Source of the DNA: Vitis vinifera
Lineage: Eukaryota > Streptophyta > Magnoliopsida > Vitales > Vitaceae
NCBI RefSeq assembly: GCF_030704535.1
Contig: NC_081811.1
Coordinates: 7,172,001 to 7,236,000, forward strand
Direction: 5' to 3'
DNA length: 64,000 bases
In this document: positions 10,342 through 23,039 of the stretch, one piece after another
Layout: each line of letters opens with the position of its first letter
How positions within the stretch are numbered: the first letter of the stretch is position 1
The notes under the pieces: generated by a model
Database searches by the model: none
Told to the model about the DNA's origin: nothing
The model's input: only the letters and a program-made list of their open reading frames with translations
Position numbers and translations under genes: made by a program

Positions 10342-12836
10342 ATGTTTTTATCTTTCCTCTTCTGCTTTGTTTGGTTTCCAAGAAAGTGATCTAGGTTTAA
10401 TATGCACTGTGTTTTCTTTCTTTTTCTCAGTGTGTTCTTGATTTCTGATTGGTTTCCAAGAAAGTGAAGGAAAATGATATGTCTTGTTATCATTTTTTTT
10501 TCTGCATGCTAGAACGATTAATAAAAATGATATATAGAAGGGTTTCACAACTAAGCTCCTTGTTATTTTGGTTGTTGTCTTTTGAAAATGATCTAAAATT
10601 GTCTCCAAAATAGCTGAGGTGGAAGGCATGGTTATGATTGCTTTCAGAAAGGTTTGACTCATGAAAATTTCAGTCATATCCTTGTGTAGTATGTTGTTAA
10701 GTTTCTGATTGGAGTATGCATAAAGCCCTTGCATTGATTTTGGTAAATCATGACCGTTGTAGAAATTTGATCATAGAAATATGTTGATGTAGGCTAAGAA
10801 TAACCTTCAGCTTTGATAGCACATAACTCATAAGCATCTTGTCAGGGCTCTCTTTGCTGAAATGAACAGGTTGAGAAGGGGAAAAAGGTATATTATTGTT
10901 ATAGTACTGATGCAGAACTTAAAATATCTTTAGTGTCCCTTACCCCCAGTTGCATCATACAACATTTAGTGGTTCAAAGGTCAGATGGAAAATTTAACTG
11001 TTCTTGTTGCCTATATGTTTGTCTTCACATATCACGGATGACTTCATTAGCTAGGCATATATATGAGCTGACATGACTGTGCACATGGCATATGTTGGAT
11101 AGGAAAATACATGTCCATATGTTTTCATAGTGTCAGGATAAACATATACCAAACAAAAAATTCTGTAAATGAAATATCATTTGATTTATTTTAATTGTTG
11201 TCTATAGATGTGATTTCAATATACTCAGTGATTCTTATTTTTGGTCTTTTCTTTGGTGTCAAATTAAGCTAGAGATCCCCACTCTAACTTGTCTTAGCAT
11301 TCAATGTAGGCATGCACTCAAGTTTAAAATAGGTTCCAAGTGTCATTTTATCATTGCATTTATTTTCAAAACAAGTTTAAATGAAATATCATTGTATTTG
11401 ATATTACGGCGAAGTCTAGGCTACAAATATTAACCACCCCTGTAGGGAACTGAATGTGAAATTTCATGTCTATATATCATGATATTAAATCATTGTTTTG
11501 AGGCTTTTATACTAATTTATATACTATGAATAACTCAGGGCTATCTTTGACTTTTATAGTTTGATGGAAACCTTGGACATTTCAGGGAAAGTGTTAGGTT
11601 AAAAAATCATAATAATGATCTAAATAGTTAAATATCTTGGTTGAGGTTGGACCAAAACAATAACTTCATTAGGTTAAAATGATTTTTGTTTTAGGTTTTG
11701 CTCCTAGTTTTAGTCTCCATATGTTTTTGCTATATCAATATTTTAATATTTGAGAGTTGGTTTGTTTACTTGTGTTATTAAGAAATAATCTATTATTGTC
11801 TAATAAAGGTGTAGTGGCTAGCTTGCTATTAAAATTCTTCATAAAGCTTGATATTTGATTGCTTCTCATTATACATTTTTCTTTTTAATTTGTTAATATG
11901 CTCTATATTTTTTTCTACAGATTCGAAGTCTGGGTGTTGGAAATTTAAGGCTTTCCTATAAAGTAATGGTTCAAGATGGAGGCAAGAGACTTGGTTGTAG
12001 ATATATAAATGAGAAACTTAATTTAAGTTTATGTATATTGTCTTATAGTGTGTTTTTAATTTCGTTGTATATTATATGAGTTTCTTCTATATAGAGAAAT
12101 TGGGGACAACTTTAAACAAGTTCTTTGATTTGTGCTTTAATTAATAATCAAATGTATATTAAATATGTTTTGATTATATATAAAATCATTATAATTTGAT
12201 TGTCATTATCATTCTTAAATAATATCAAATTGATTATACATGGAAACAGGTATAATTTTTCATATTAAAAAATAATTTTTAAAATTTTTCGAGGGAACCT
12301 TGACAGTACTTATTCCTTACATTGACATACATTATACTCAAATTTGAGATATATGGGAGCAATCATGACACATGTGGTACCTATCCTTAACATATATGGT
12401 GCCCACCAAGACACGTGATACCAAACATTGACATATATAAGTTAATTATGATATATATAAAATCCAACCTTGACATATGTATCTAAAAGTCTTGATAAAT
12501 GTGGGGTTAATCATGACATATATGATACCTAACCTTGACATTTGTAGGACTAATCTTAACAAAAGAGTGAGTTAACCTTGACATAAGATTAAGTAATCTT
12601 GATATAAGTTGAATCCAACCTTAACATAAATGAAAGAAACATTGACATATCAAATACTAATAAGATTTCATCATTTGTAAAAATGGAGAAAATCTTAACA
12701 TATGTATATGTTAAGTTACCTTTAAACTTTTCTTGACACTGGCATAGATAACATATATGAACAATAACCTACCTTCACAGATATACCTTACATTGACAGT
12801 GAAAAACTGTCAATGAAGGCTTTTTTTCTTGTAGTG

Positions 12837-13255
12837 ATTAGAACTAGCACCATTTCTTTGTAGCATGATGGCTAGAACAACCAAACAAATTGTCCATGGA
12901 GTGATCATGGACCAAAACATGCATTGATCCCTTTTTCAATATACAAACTTCATTTTCCTTCTTCAGACCATTCAATAATCTAGGAATGATTTGCTTCGAC
13001 CTATCATGCATTGGAGCATTGTATCACAAGAAGAATCCATATCCTTCATATCTTTGTACAAAAAATTAAACACATATAATAATAAGATATCTACAAAGAA
13101 CAAATGGTTAAGAATCAATCTAGAAATCAAGACATCATTACCTTATGTTTATCGCATCCTATAAACCTTCTCCTCAGATTTAGATTAGTCCAAGATGTTA
13201 TAATACAAGTCTCCTTACCACACAATAGCAATGAACAAGAGGATCCTCCATTACT
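12837..13255 (-). pseudogene. GRF zinc-finger / membrane-anchor gene, decayed
   Basis: On the minus strand, the first exon (about 13255-13142) encodes a GRF-type zinc finger start: SSCSLLLCGKE, then TSWTNLNLRRRFIGCDKHK, ending at AAG|GTAATG. A second segment begins near 13051 after TTTTTGTACAAAG and encodes EGYGFFL, a stop where the family has Trp, then YNAPMHDRSKQIIPRLL and a short charged stretch. A hydrophobic tail CLVVLAIML, in a shifted frame, leads to the C-terminus that continues at 8204 beyond the CACTA. GRF-plus-transmembrane proteins of this size are common in plants and are often found with Mutator-like elements. The in-frame stop and frame shifts make it a pseudogene. Confidence 0.65.
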
Positions 13256-13279
13256 TTTCTAGTTGCATTTTTCTTCATC

Positions 13280-13574
13280 GAGCTTCACTTTCAAGATTCT
13301 AAGGCTTTGGAGATTTAGGTTGCAAAACGAAGAAGAGCGGGGAAGGGAGAACTCGGTTTGGGGTTTTGGGTGATTGAATCTACAAATCTACCCTTACTTA
13401 TTCAATCACGTATACAACATGTGACATTTCTGTCCATTGAAACTAACATTGTCCAACAAAAAAGGTAGAATACTGGTATTTAAAAAGCTTAGAGTGCAAT
13501 GTGTTTGATTGTAAACCTAAAGGAGCAATGTGTAAAACACGCAAAAGGTTGAGGGGAAAAATTGTATTAAACCC
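13280..13574. repeat. Terminal repeat of a second Mutator-like element
   Basis: The segment ends GCAATGTGTAAAACACGC, AAAGGTTGAGGGG, then ATTGTATTAAACCC. It is a diverged version of the right terminal repeat of the element at 3684-4925 (GCAATGTGAAAAACACGA, GGTTGGGGGAGG, AATGTAATAAATCC). It lies just upstream of the GRF pseudogene, so that gene was probably cargo of this element. The opposite terminal repeat was not found before 8204. Confidence 0.6.
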
Positions 13575-13874
13575 TATTTTTAATAACCATAATCCTCTTT
13601 TTTATGATTGATTGAATTTCAAATTTTCACACTTCATAAGTTAGGAGAAATAAAGAGCATTGTTGTTTGTTTAATGATAGATTTTCTATCTTGAGTTGGG
13701 AATGGAATTACAAATAAGAGAACCACTCTATTTTTTCTTCATGGTACAAGAGTGTTGACTCTCGTTTTCACGGAGAAAACAAAAGGACCTTCAAGAGATG
13801 ATTTGTTTTAAAAAAAAAAGATTCATTTAAAAAAAAATCTCAAAAAAAAGGAATATATTAATTTTTTTTCTAAT

Positions 13875-13990
13875 TTATAACGGTAGTTTGTAGGTGGTTA
13901 TAAAACTCTTAAAAACTGCTCTCCTGTTTTCTTTTGTTTATTAGGTCAAGTCGGGTAAACCCATTTGGGCATCCAAACCCATTTAAAACC
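13875..13990 (+). repeat. Diverged direct repeat, copy 2
   Basis: Counterpart of 7895-8015 in the same orientation; shared blocks are TTTTTTCTAATTTA and GGGCATCCAAACCCAT (one base differs). It lies 300 bp outside the second Mutator-like terminal repeat. Confidence 0.5.
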
Positions 13991-16009
13991 CTTTCAAATG
14001 TCCAAGCAATTGAATATTCAATTAAAACATAGAAACCATATATTCACATTGCCTACTTGTTGAAACCAAAAATGGAATGAGTGATTAATCATTGGATGAA
14101 GTTTTCAAGGCCTCACAGAAATTACCTTATACTTTTTAGTTCATAAATGAAGCAAACTCTTGGATGAAGAGCAAATCTCTCTATTCTTTTACTAAAAGCT
14201 TACCAAGATGGTGCTAACTTTCATACAAGTGTTGCATGACATCATCAAGTTATGTCATGAGATGTTTGGTGAGGTGCAATAGTGAGTTGAACCCTTGATT
14301 TGTGTTGTTGGGATATATGCCTAAAAAGTTCTTACAAACAAAGTGAGTCAAGGAGTTGATGAGTTGAGTGATACGCTCTAATACTTGTTAAGTTATCAAT
14401 ATGACCTAAAAGCTTAAGTTTCACGTGAGTTTTGTTTTGTTTTTTATTTTTATTTATTTTACATGTGCAAATAAGATTTTTTTTTTTAACACTTGCAAAT
14501 AAGTATAATAAATATAACAAATAAGTAAGTCATAAGGTTCAAACTAATGATCTCTTGTAAAATAAAGCTTTGACACTATATTAAGTTACTAATTAACTTA
14601 AAATCTTAATTTATTTTTTAATAGTGAATTGACAATGTATACGATTGAAGAATCCTAAATTTTATTAAAGTGGATGTCAACAATAAGATTGTGACTCATT
14701 TCCCATCGAGAGGTGCCTCGTGTTGATCTTTTATACTCTATTAAAGGTGCTAATATTGGTATACTACCATAAAGTTATTGAAAATGCCTATGAGGGAAGT
14801 AGCATGTGAGTATTTTGGTATAGGAGTGTACCTTCTTTAAAATGGTTTAAGAGTTTTGATTAGAAATACTCATCTAGTTTTAATCATTACGAAACAAAGG
14901 AGAAATTGTCTATATTTATTAGGCACGTACTAGCATGAAAGTTTTCACATCTTCTTGATATTTGATGAAAGTTTTTCTAAAGACATTATAAGGTGCTTTC
15001 TTCCCGAGCAAATTAAGACAAAATTCTACATTGATATATTGAAAGTTCCATATTTTTAATTAAGGCATTTTACATTCTTTAATTTGCAAACTTTGATTTT
15101 GCTTAACAATCAAAGTTGATTTAAGCATTCTATGAGAATGAATGCACTTAATCCATTACTTGCACGTAATCTTTAAACAAAACAGTTGTTTTTTTTTTCT
15201 TAGAATGAATATAGGGTTGAATTTCCTATTTTTTACTACACCAATGACAAATAACAACTGAATTTTAATTTCAAAATTATTTAAAATTTCTATTAAAATA
15301 TAATCATTCTTTCATAAAATATTCAAAGCCACGTGGGGACCCTGATTCAACGGCTATATTTGAATTTGAATATGATTTCATGGTCAAACACATACATTAA
15401 TAATAGCTAATTGACTTTCCAACAACTACATTGACTCAAATTTTACTTATAAAATCAATTCTTTCACATCTCACTTAAAATCTACCTCTCTCTCATTTAC
15501 TCAAAATTTTATTGTAATTTTTCTTTAAATTTCTTAAATTTGGGAGTGGTGTTTCAATTGCATATTTATTACTAATCAAGAATTGCCAATCATTTAAGGT
15601 ATGTTACTACATTAATAATATTATAATATAAGTTGATTGTTTGATATTTACTATAATTCAATTTAAATATTAGTTTTATATTTAATTTAATTATTTATGG
15701 TTTATCATTCATACTCATAATCATAAGTTGTTGGCATAGTTTAATACTTCAATCTAATTCAATTCAAATATTATAAACTGTATCATAATAAATTTGTTAA
15801 TACCATCTAAATTCAAATAGTTTGATTTCAATTATATATATATATCATATAAGTTCAATAAAGATTAATTCTAATTGTATATATACTTCAACTTAATTTA
15901 ATTTCATTTAAATATTGTAAATTATACTTTGGAATTTAATTCAATTTTGCAAAATGATTGCTTATTTACTGAATTAATTTAAATAATTAATTCAATTTAA
16001 TTATTTTTA
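13991..16009. other. Intergenic, no gene recognised
   Basis: AT-rich with no credible reading frame; the 62-codon minus-strand frame at 14332-14520 is low-complexity. Nothing else can be supported. Confidence 0.6.
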
Positions 16010-16392
16010 TAAAGTGACTTAATAACTTAATTTAACTTAATAGTATGATTTAAAGTCAAAACCAGCTTTAAGTAATAAGTAAAATCTTAAATTCACATCT
16101 TTATTTTACATTTTTACCCTCATTTACTTTAGTTACTTCCATGATGTCCCTTGTTATTCTATGACCTCCAATATTACTCGACCTCTTTACCCTAATAATA
16201 ATTTATGAAGATAAATATGTTAATATGATGATTTAGAATAAATTTTAAGTTAATTTTATCAAACAACCTTAATACTTAAAGTAAGAATTAAGTAATAAAT
16301 TTTAAATAATCAATTTAAGTATAATTTAACTTAAAGTCAACTTAAGTTATTAAGTAATAAGTATTAAGTTTTATCAAATGTCCCTAAATGTC
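16010..16392. repeat. MITE-like repeat built on ACTTAATAACTTAA
   Basis: Both ends are built from the same inverted words (TAATAACTTAATTT at the left, AAGTTATTAAGTAATAAG at the right), with AACTTAAAGTC-type blocks repeated inside. Partial relatives occur near 45,240-45,300 (TTTAAAATAAATTTTAAGTT). No coding capacity. Confidence 0.4.
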
Positions 16393-16584
16393 TAACTTAT
16401 TTTTTCCTTTTGTTATGCATTGAGTGGTTCAACAATGGGAAATGACTCCAAAACCAATTTTTTAAACCTTTTATTAATTTAAAAATTGAAGTTGTACTTG
16501 GCAATTTATATATATATAATATTTTTTAATGTATTCTATGCATTATATATATTTTTAATATATTATTTCTTTTTAATGTTAGGT

Positions 16585-16960
16585 TTATGAGCTAATCAAC
16601 CTAAGGTGTATATATATAAACAACAATATAACTAAATCGATAAAAGAGTAATTACTTATAAAATAAATAGAGAATAGAAGAAAATATGCAAACACAATGT
16701 TTTTATTATGGTTTTGCACAATTCGCCTGACATCTACTCTTATCAAGCTTTAACAACATTGAGGGTTATGCTATCAAGGCTTTTAATCCAAGCATTTAAA
16801 ATTTTTACTTACGAATATGTCTATAAGGGACCCTTATAACAAGACTTTGATACAAAGTGTTTAAACCATGTCCATTAAATTATGATTCCAATGCACTTTC
16901 TTAAAAGAAACTTCACTCTTGAATAGGAAAGGTACTTTGACACGTTTTTTCGAATACCCT
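16585..16960. repeat. Dispersed repeat fragment related to 34470-35480
   Basis: Contains the string GAAAATATGCAAACACAATG, then a TTTTTATTATGGTTTTGCACAATTCGCC block, matching in order the GAGAAAATGCAAACATTAG and TTTTACAATGGTTTGG blocks near 34640-34690. It is a non-coding part of an unclassified dispersed family. Confidence 0.4.
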
Positions 16961-17042
16961 TTCCTAGTCCCCTAATGGAAAGAGTTTGGGATAAAGATAA
17001 ACGGGTTCAGGACAAATTTGAGAAGTTTTTAAAAATAGGGAC

Positions 17043-20000
17043 TGTTGAGATATTAGGAATGCTTTCCGTATATCATTATTTCCTTATATTATTTAGTGTT
17101 GAGATATTAGGAATGTTTAAATATTAGGAAAGTTGAGATATTAAGAATATTGAGATATTAGGAATATTGAGATATTAGGAAAGTTGAGATATTAGGATAT
17201 TAGTTGTTATTTCCTTATATCATTCTTTCCTTGTATCATTCATTTCCATTCTTAGAATGGTGATTACCCTTTATATATACCCTGTACATGAACGAATGAA
17301 AGTATGAATGGAAAAAACTACCATTTATCAATTTGAAGATGGTATCAGAGCGATGGAACTGAAATCCTGGATATTTTGTCGCTATGGTAGTCCGACAACG
17401 ATCATCCATCCTAAGACAAGCCCTAATATTGATAAGTCAACCTTCAAATGCACTCACTGCAATAAGATTGATCCCACCAATCTGGATATCCTACAATTTC
17501 AAAGCAACAACTCTTAGTATGACCAGGAAAACAATGAGGAACCGAGGGTTTGAACCATGGACCTTTAGATCATGTTTAGGCTATCAACACTTTGTTATTA
17601 ATGATAATAATCGTGATCAACGGGAGAAGGATTCCAAGAAAACCTCGATTGCAACTGTTGCCAAAATAAAAACAGAGGCTAATGTTGCTGAGAAAGCCTC
17701 TGCATTGGTAGCCGCTATAGATCATGGTGGTAAGTTTTTAAATACTTTTACACCTATTATTAATAGTGCATGGATAATTGATTCTGGTGCTACAGATCAT
17801 ATGACTTTTGATTCTAGACAGGTTTCACCCCTTAGACCTTCCTCACAAAAAATTGTTTCCACAGCCAATGGTAACACAACCCCAGTCATTGGGGAAGGAT
17901 CCTTAACTCTTACTGATACTTTGAATTTGGATTCTGTTTTAGTTGTTCCATCTTTAGATTACAATCTTTTGTCAGTTTCTCAAATCACTACAGCCTTATC
18001 TTGTATTGTCATTTTTTGGCCTGAATTTTGTGTGATTAAGGACATCCAAACAAGACAGACGATTGGTTGTGGTATTAAGCGGGGAAAACTCTATTACTTG
18101 GACTTGCAGTCAAATGATTCAAATAAGTTGCAACAAGCCTTGATAGCAGATGGATCTGAGGGGGAGAAGAAAAAGTCTGAAATTTGGTTGTGGCATCGAC
18201 GTCTAAGACATACTTCCTTTGGTTATTTAAAAAAATTGTTTCCTAGTTTGTTTGCAAAGAGTGATATTTCTGGTTTCCATTGTGATATTTGTGAATTGAC
18301 TAAAAGCCATCGTATTTCGTTTCCATTAATTTTGAATAAAAGTCCGTTTCCTTTTATGGTTATACATTCTGATGTTTGGGGCCCATCCAAAGTCCTAACT
18401 TTGAGTGGCTCACGTTGGTTTGTTACTTTTATTGATGATTGTACCAGAATGACATGGTTATGCTTGATGAAGACCAAAGATGAAGTAAACTTGTTGTTTA
18501 AAAAATTTCATAAAATGATTGAAACTCAGTACAATGCAAAGGTTCGGGTTCTGCATAGTGATAATGGTGGAGAATATCAAAGTTCTGATCTTCAAAAGTA
18601 TTTGGAAGGACATGACATCATTCATCAGACTACTTGTTCCAATACACCCTAGCAAAATGGAGTCGTTGAACGGAAAAATTGGCACTTGTTAGAGGTTGTT
18701 CGTGCTTCCTTGATAGCAGCAAAAACACCGATATCTTATTGGGGAGAAGCAATCACATCTGCCGCATACTTGATCAATCGGGTACCTTCCAGCTCAATTA
18801 ACTTCCAAACACCTCTCCAAGCTCTTACTAATGCCGTAGTTGCCCCAACTGTCCCAAATCTACCTCCTCGTGTTTTTGGTTGTGTGGCATTTGTGCATCT
18901 ACACAAACACCAACGCACCAAGTTAACTTCTCATACATTGCAATGTGTGTTTGTTGGATATGCATTGCACAAAAATGGATATCGATGTTACCATCCTCCA
19001 ACTCGAAAAATGTATATTACAATGGATGTGGTGTTTCATGAAGATTCGATGTATTTTTCATCTGAGTCTGAACTTCAGGGGGAGTACCATAAGGAAATTC
19101 AGACTCTTGATTATGATTATCATATCTCTGAGGAGAATGAATTTGGACAATCTGAACTAGTGAACCAAGAAGCGGGTGAGTTGGATATGAGTGGTCAACA
19201 ATTTGGGTCCGAAGATGTCTTCACTGAAATACCAAACCAATCGTCGTCTGTTGAAGGTGTTCTTAATTTGGAACCTGATCCATTCATGAAATGGTTACCA
19301 CACCGTCATAATAGAGGTATTCCTAAACCCACATATGAACATGAATTGTCTACCAAAGTCAAATATCCCATGAGCAACTATGTGTCTAACCATCGTTTGT
19401 CTGAATCAAATAAGTCATTTGTAAATCAATTATCTATTGTAGCTATTCCTAATAGTGTGCAGGAAGCCTTAGCAGATCCAAGGTGGAAAGCAGCCATGAA
19501 TGAAGAGATGAAATCATTGCAGAAGAATGAAACATGGGAACTCGTAGAATGTCCATCAAGAAAGAAGCCAGTTGGGTGTCGTTGGATCTATACTGTGAAG
19601 TACAAGGCAGATGGTAGTATTGAACGATTTAAAGCAAGACTGGTAGCAAAAGGGTACACTCAAACTTATGGAATTGACTACACAGAGACATTTGCACCTG
19701 TAGCTAAGATCAACACAGTTCGAGTATTACTGTCTTTAGCTGCAAACCTAGATTGGCCATTACAACAGTTCGATGTGAAAAATGTCTTTCTGCATGGCGA
19801 GTTATCTGAAGAAGTATATATGGATCTTCCACCAGGATGCATGGTGTCAGAAAAGCAATGTCAGAAGGTGTGCAAATTGAAGAAGTCATTGTATGGGTTG
19901 AAGCAATCCCCGAGAGCATGGTTTGGAAGGTTCACAAAGTCAATGAGAGCTTTTGGCTATCGTCAAAGTAATTCAGATCACACTTTGTTCTTGAAAAAGC

Positions 20001-21293
20001 AACATGGTAAGATTACCGCACTCATTGTATATGTGGATGACATGGTAGTTACAGAAAATGATCCTGAAGAAAGAAAAGCTCTGCAAAATTATCTATTTAG
20101 AGAATTCGAAATGAAAGATCTAGGTCCTCTGAAATACTTTCTTGGGATTGAAGTTTCTCGATCAAGTGAAGGAATTTTTCTGTCTCAAAGAAAGTATGCC
20201 TTAGATCTTTTACAGGAGACTGGAATCTCGGGATGTCAACCTGTTAATACACCAATAGAAGAAGGTCTGAAATTGTGTGTTGAGCCTAATCAAGTATCAA
20301 CAGATAAGGGAAGATACCAGAGACTTGTGGGGAGATTAATGTACTTAGCTCATACAAGACTAGATCTTGCTTATGCATTGAGTGTAGTGAGTCAATACAT
20401 GCATAATCCTGGAGAGCAACATATGAATGTAGTTATGCGTATTTTGAGGTATTTGAAGAATGCTTCTGGGAAGGGAATTTTGTTCGCTAAAAATGTTAAT
20501 CATTAGAGTATAGAAGTATATACTAATGCTGATTGGGCCGGTGCAGTGGATGATAGGCGATCCACATTTGGTTACTTTACCTTTGTAGGTGGTAATCTTG
20601 TGACATGGAAAAGTAAAAAGCAGAATGTCGTTGCTCGTTCAAGTGCAGAAGCAGAATTTAGAGGTATGACTCTAGGACTTTGTGAGGCATTATGGCTAAG
20701 ACTTCTCTTACACGATTTAGGTTACCTATCTAGGCAACCAATCTGATTGTTTTGTGACAATAAAGCCGCATGTGACATTGCTCATAATCTAGTACAACAT
20801 GATCGTATAAAGCATGTCGAGGTGGATAGATTCTTTATTAAGAAAAAGTTAGATGATAAGATTGTGGAATTGCCTAAGATTCGATCAGAAGATCAATTGG
20901 CTGATATCCTCACCAAAGCCGTCTCAAGTCAAGTGTTCTCAAAATTTTTAGACAAGTTGGGCATGTGTGACATCTATGCACCAACTTGAGGGGGAGTGTT
21001 GAGATATTAGGAATGCTTTCCATATATCATTCTTTCCTTATATTATTTAGTGTTGAGATATTAGGAATGTTTAAATATTAGGAAAGTTGAGATATTAAGA
21101 AGATTGAGATATTAGGAATATTGAGATATTAAGAAAGTTGAGATATTAGGATATTAGTTGTTATTTCCTTATATCATTCTTTCCTTGTATCATTCCTTCC
21201 CATTCTTAGAATGGTGATTACCCTTTATATATACTCTATACATGAACGAATGAAAGTATGAATGGAAAAAACTACCATTTATCAATTTGAAGA
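17043..21293 (+). mobile_element. Ty1/Copia LTR retrotransposon, broken
   Basis: A 4,251-bp fossil. Two 297-bp LTRs (17043-17339 and 20997-21293) start TGTTGAGATATTAGG. A perfect 5-bp target duplication GGGAC flanks it (17038-17042 and 21294-21298). A primer-binding site complementary to initiator Met-tRNA (TGGTATCAGAGC, from 17340) follows the 5' LTR, and a purine tract GAGGGGGAG (20988-20996) precedes the 3' LTR. The internal order is Copia: protease (DSGATDHM, about 17.78 kb), GAG-pre-integrase (LWHRRLRH, about 18.19 kb), integrase (about 18.36-18.7 kb), reverse transcriptase (YVDDMVV, about 20.03 kb) and RNase H (about 20.5-20.9 kb). Gag is mostly missing and the rest carries about three breaks, so it is not autonomous. 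The LTRs differ at roughly eight positions, suggesting about one to two million years at commonly assumed plant rates. Each LTR holds about seven GAGATATTAGGAA-like units. Confidence 0.92.
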
Positions 21294-21298
21294 GGGAC

Positions 21299-23039
21299 GA
21301 GTTCAAGATTGGTTAGTTCCTATCTTGTTTGATTATATATAATTTAAAAATATATATATATTTTTATTTCTCAACTTTTTAACATAAATAAAATATTATT
21401 TTTCACAAAAATAAATTATAAATATTTCTAATATTTTCTTTATTTATAAATCATATTTATTTTGAACAAAATTTAAAAATCCAAAAAAAATAAAAATTTA
21501 AAAATAAATAAATTAAATGATGCCCTACCTTGTTTAACAATTTTTTTTTTTTTTTTTTTTTTGTGGGAATAGGAATAAATATAAATAAATAAGATGGGAT
21601 TGGGATGAGGATGACTCATCCTCAACCGACCCGTTGTCATCCTTACTTTTGAGCTCTTTAAGTGATCCCATATTCAACAATCCTCACAAGGTCACAATTC
21701 ATAAAAAAATTGATCATGCAAAATCTTAATACAACTTTAAGCTCAAATTAATACGAGATAAAATCAAGATTGAGGTGTGCTAAGATGAAATGTAATTTTT
21801 GAAATGGAAGGTTCAAATGGTTTTCAACAAATATTTAAAACTTTCTCCCATGACATAGATAAAGCATGGAACCTTTAAATAAGAGTTGGGAGGACCCAAA
21901 CCAGCTATTAGGTAAAGTTTGAGGCTAATCTTTTGATTGAACCTACTACTAACTATTGGACTTTTAATGCATTAGTAGGTAATCACCATGTCTAAGAAGC
22001 TTATTAGGTTGAACAATTGATTTGAGGTATCCACCTCTATCCTTTGCAATATACTTTTGTGAATAGTAACCAATTTAATCAATTCCCCTATATATATCAT
22101 GGATTTTGGCCAAGTAGACCAAATTGTGAAAGAGGAATAATGACTATTAACTCATTAATATTTGAAATAAAATTTAAATTGATTTTAACCAAATTAAAAC
22201 TTAGTTTTTTTTTTTTGTTTTTTTATTATGTTTTTCAAATATCAAATTTACAAATAAAAAATAAAAAATAGAATCAATTTAGTACTTGCATGAATTTAAG
22301 AGAGTTGGATGTATAAATGAGAAATGTAATATATTATGATTCTAGGATGTATAAATGAAAAATGTAATACATTATGATTCTAGTATATCAACAACTTTAC
22401 AAAGAAATCATACGATGCCGTGATGCCATCTCTTTAAGGCATTGTTTAATGCCAAGTTGTTCTTATCATCGGGAATTAGGTGGAGTACAATAGGTAATCA
22501 CTTGATTTCTTGGTTAGTGTTTTTTATTTTTTATTTTTATTTTTATTACTTATATATTACTCCTTTGTTTTAATTAAAGTAAATGATTTTTTTACTCTCT
22601 CTCTATATATTTATTATAATTATTTTAATGTCATTTTATTTTCATAATGATGTGATATTTTCAATTACTAATTTTATGCTATATTTTATTTTGGATACAA
22701 AATATTTAATTTTATATGAAAATAAATAAATGACTCTATTTTTATATTGAACTATTTTAAAATTTACAACTAAAGGACATTTTAAAATTTTTTATTATAT
22801 TAAATATATTTTATTTTTATATTAATTTTTTAATAAAAAAATTATTTATTATTAATAGCACGTTATTAAAAGGAATAAAAGAAAAAATAAAAAATAAAAA
22901 CGTAATTTTCTTAGGTTATACTTTTCACCAAATTATAAATTTAATAATTCGCATTTTTTTTTTATGTGGCAAACACAATTATAGGTTGATGGCGTCTTCA
23001 ATCTTCATCATCCATATTTCCAATCAAGTATTCTTTCCA
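21299..23039. other. Intergenic, no gene recognised
   Basis: AT-rich with a long poly-T run near 21540-21563. A short near-exact duplication (GGATGTATAAATGARAAATGTAAT, twice within about 22305-22380) is the only local structure noticed. Confidence 0.55.

Larger units (their letters stand above)
8205..12836. mobile_element. Pack-CACTA (En/Spm-type) DNA transposon, non-autonomous
   Basis: A 4,632-bp element starting CACTACAAGAAAAAA and ending in its inverted complement (TTTTTTTCTTGTAGTG). It is flanked by the 3-bp target duplication ATT (8202-8204 and 12837-12839), as expected for CACTA elements. Both subterminal regions (about 8220-8560 and 12290-12810) are crowded with TTGACATAT-like words in both orientations, typical transposase-binding arrays. 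No TNPD/TNP2-like transposase frame is visible. Instead the middle carries host-gene material: a leader-type exon with a splice donor near 9390-9500 (plus strand) and a stearoyl-ACP desaturase fragment at 9829-10341 (minus strand). An intron-like stretch to about 11920 ends in a CAG acceptor before a short exon-like segment. Confidence 0.88.

Noticed and set aside
17043-17339. CRISPR-like or regulatory array of GAGATATTAGGAA units
   Set aside because: The units lie entirely in the Copia LTRs and have no regular spacers; the genome is a plant nuclear genome.
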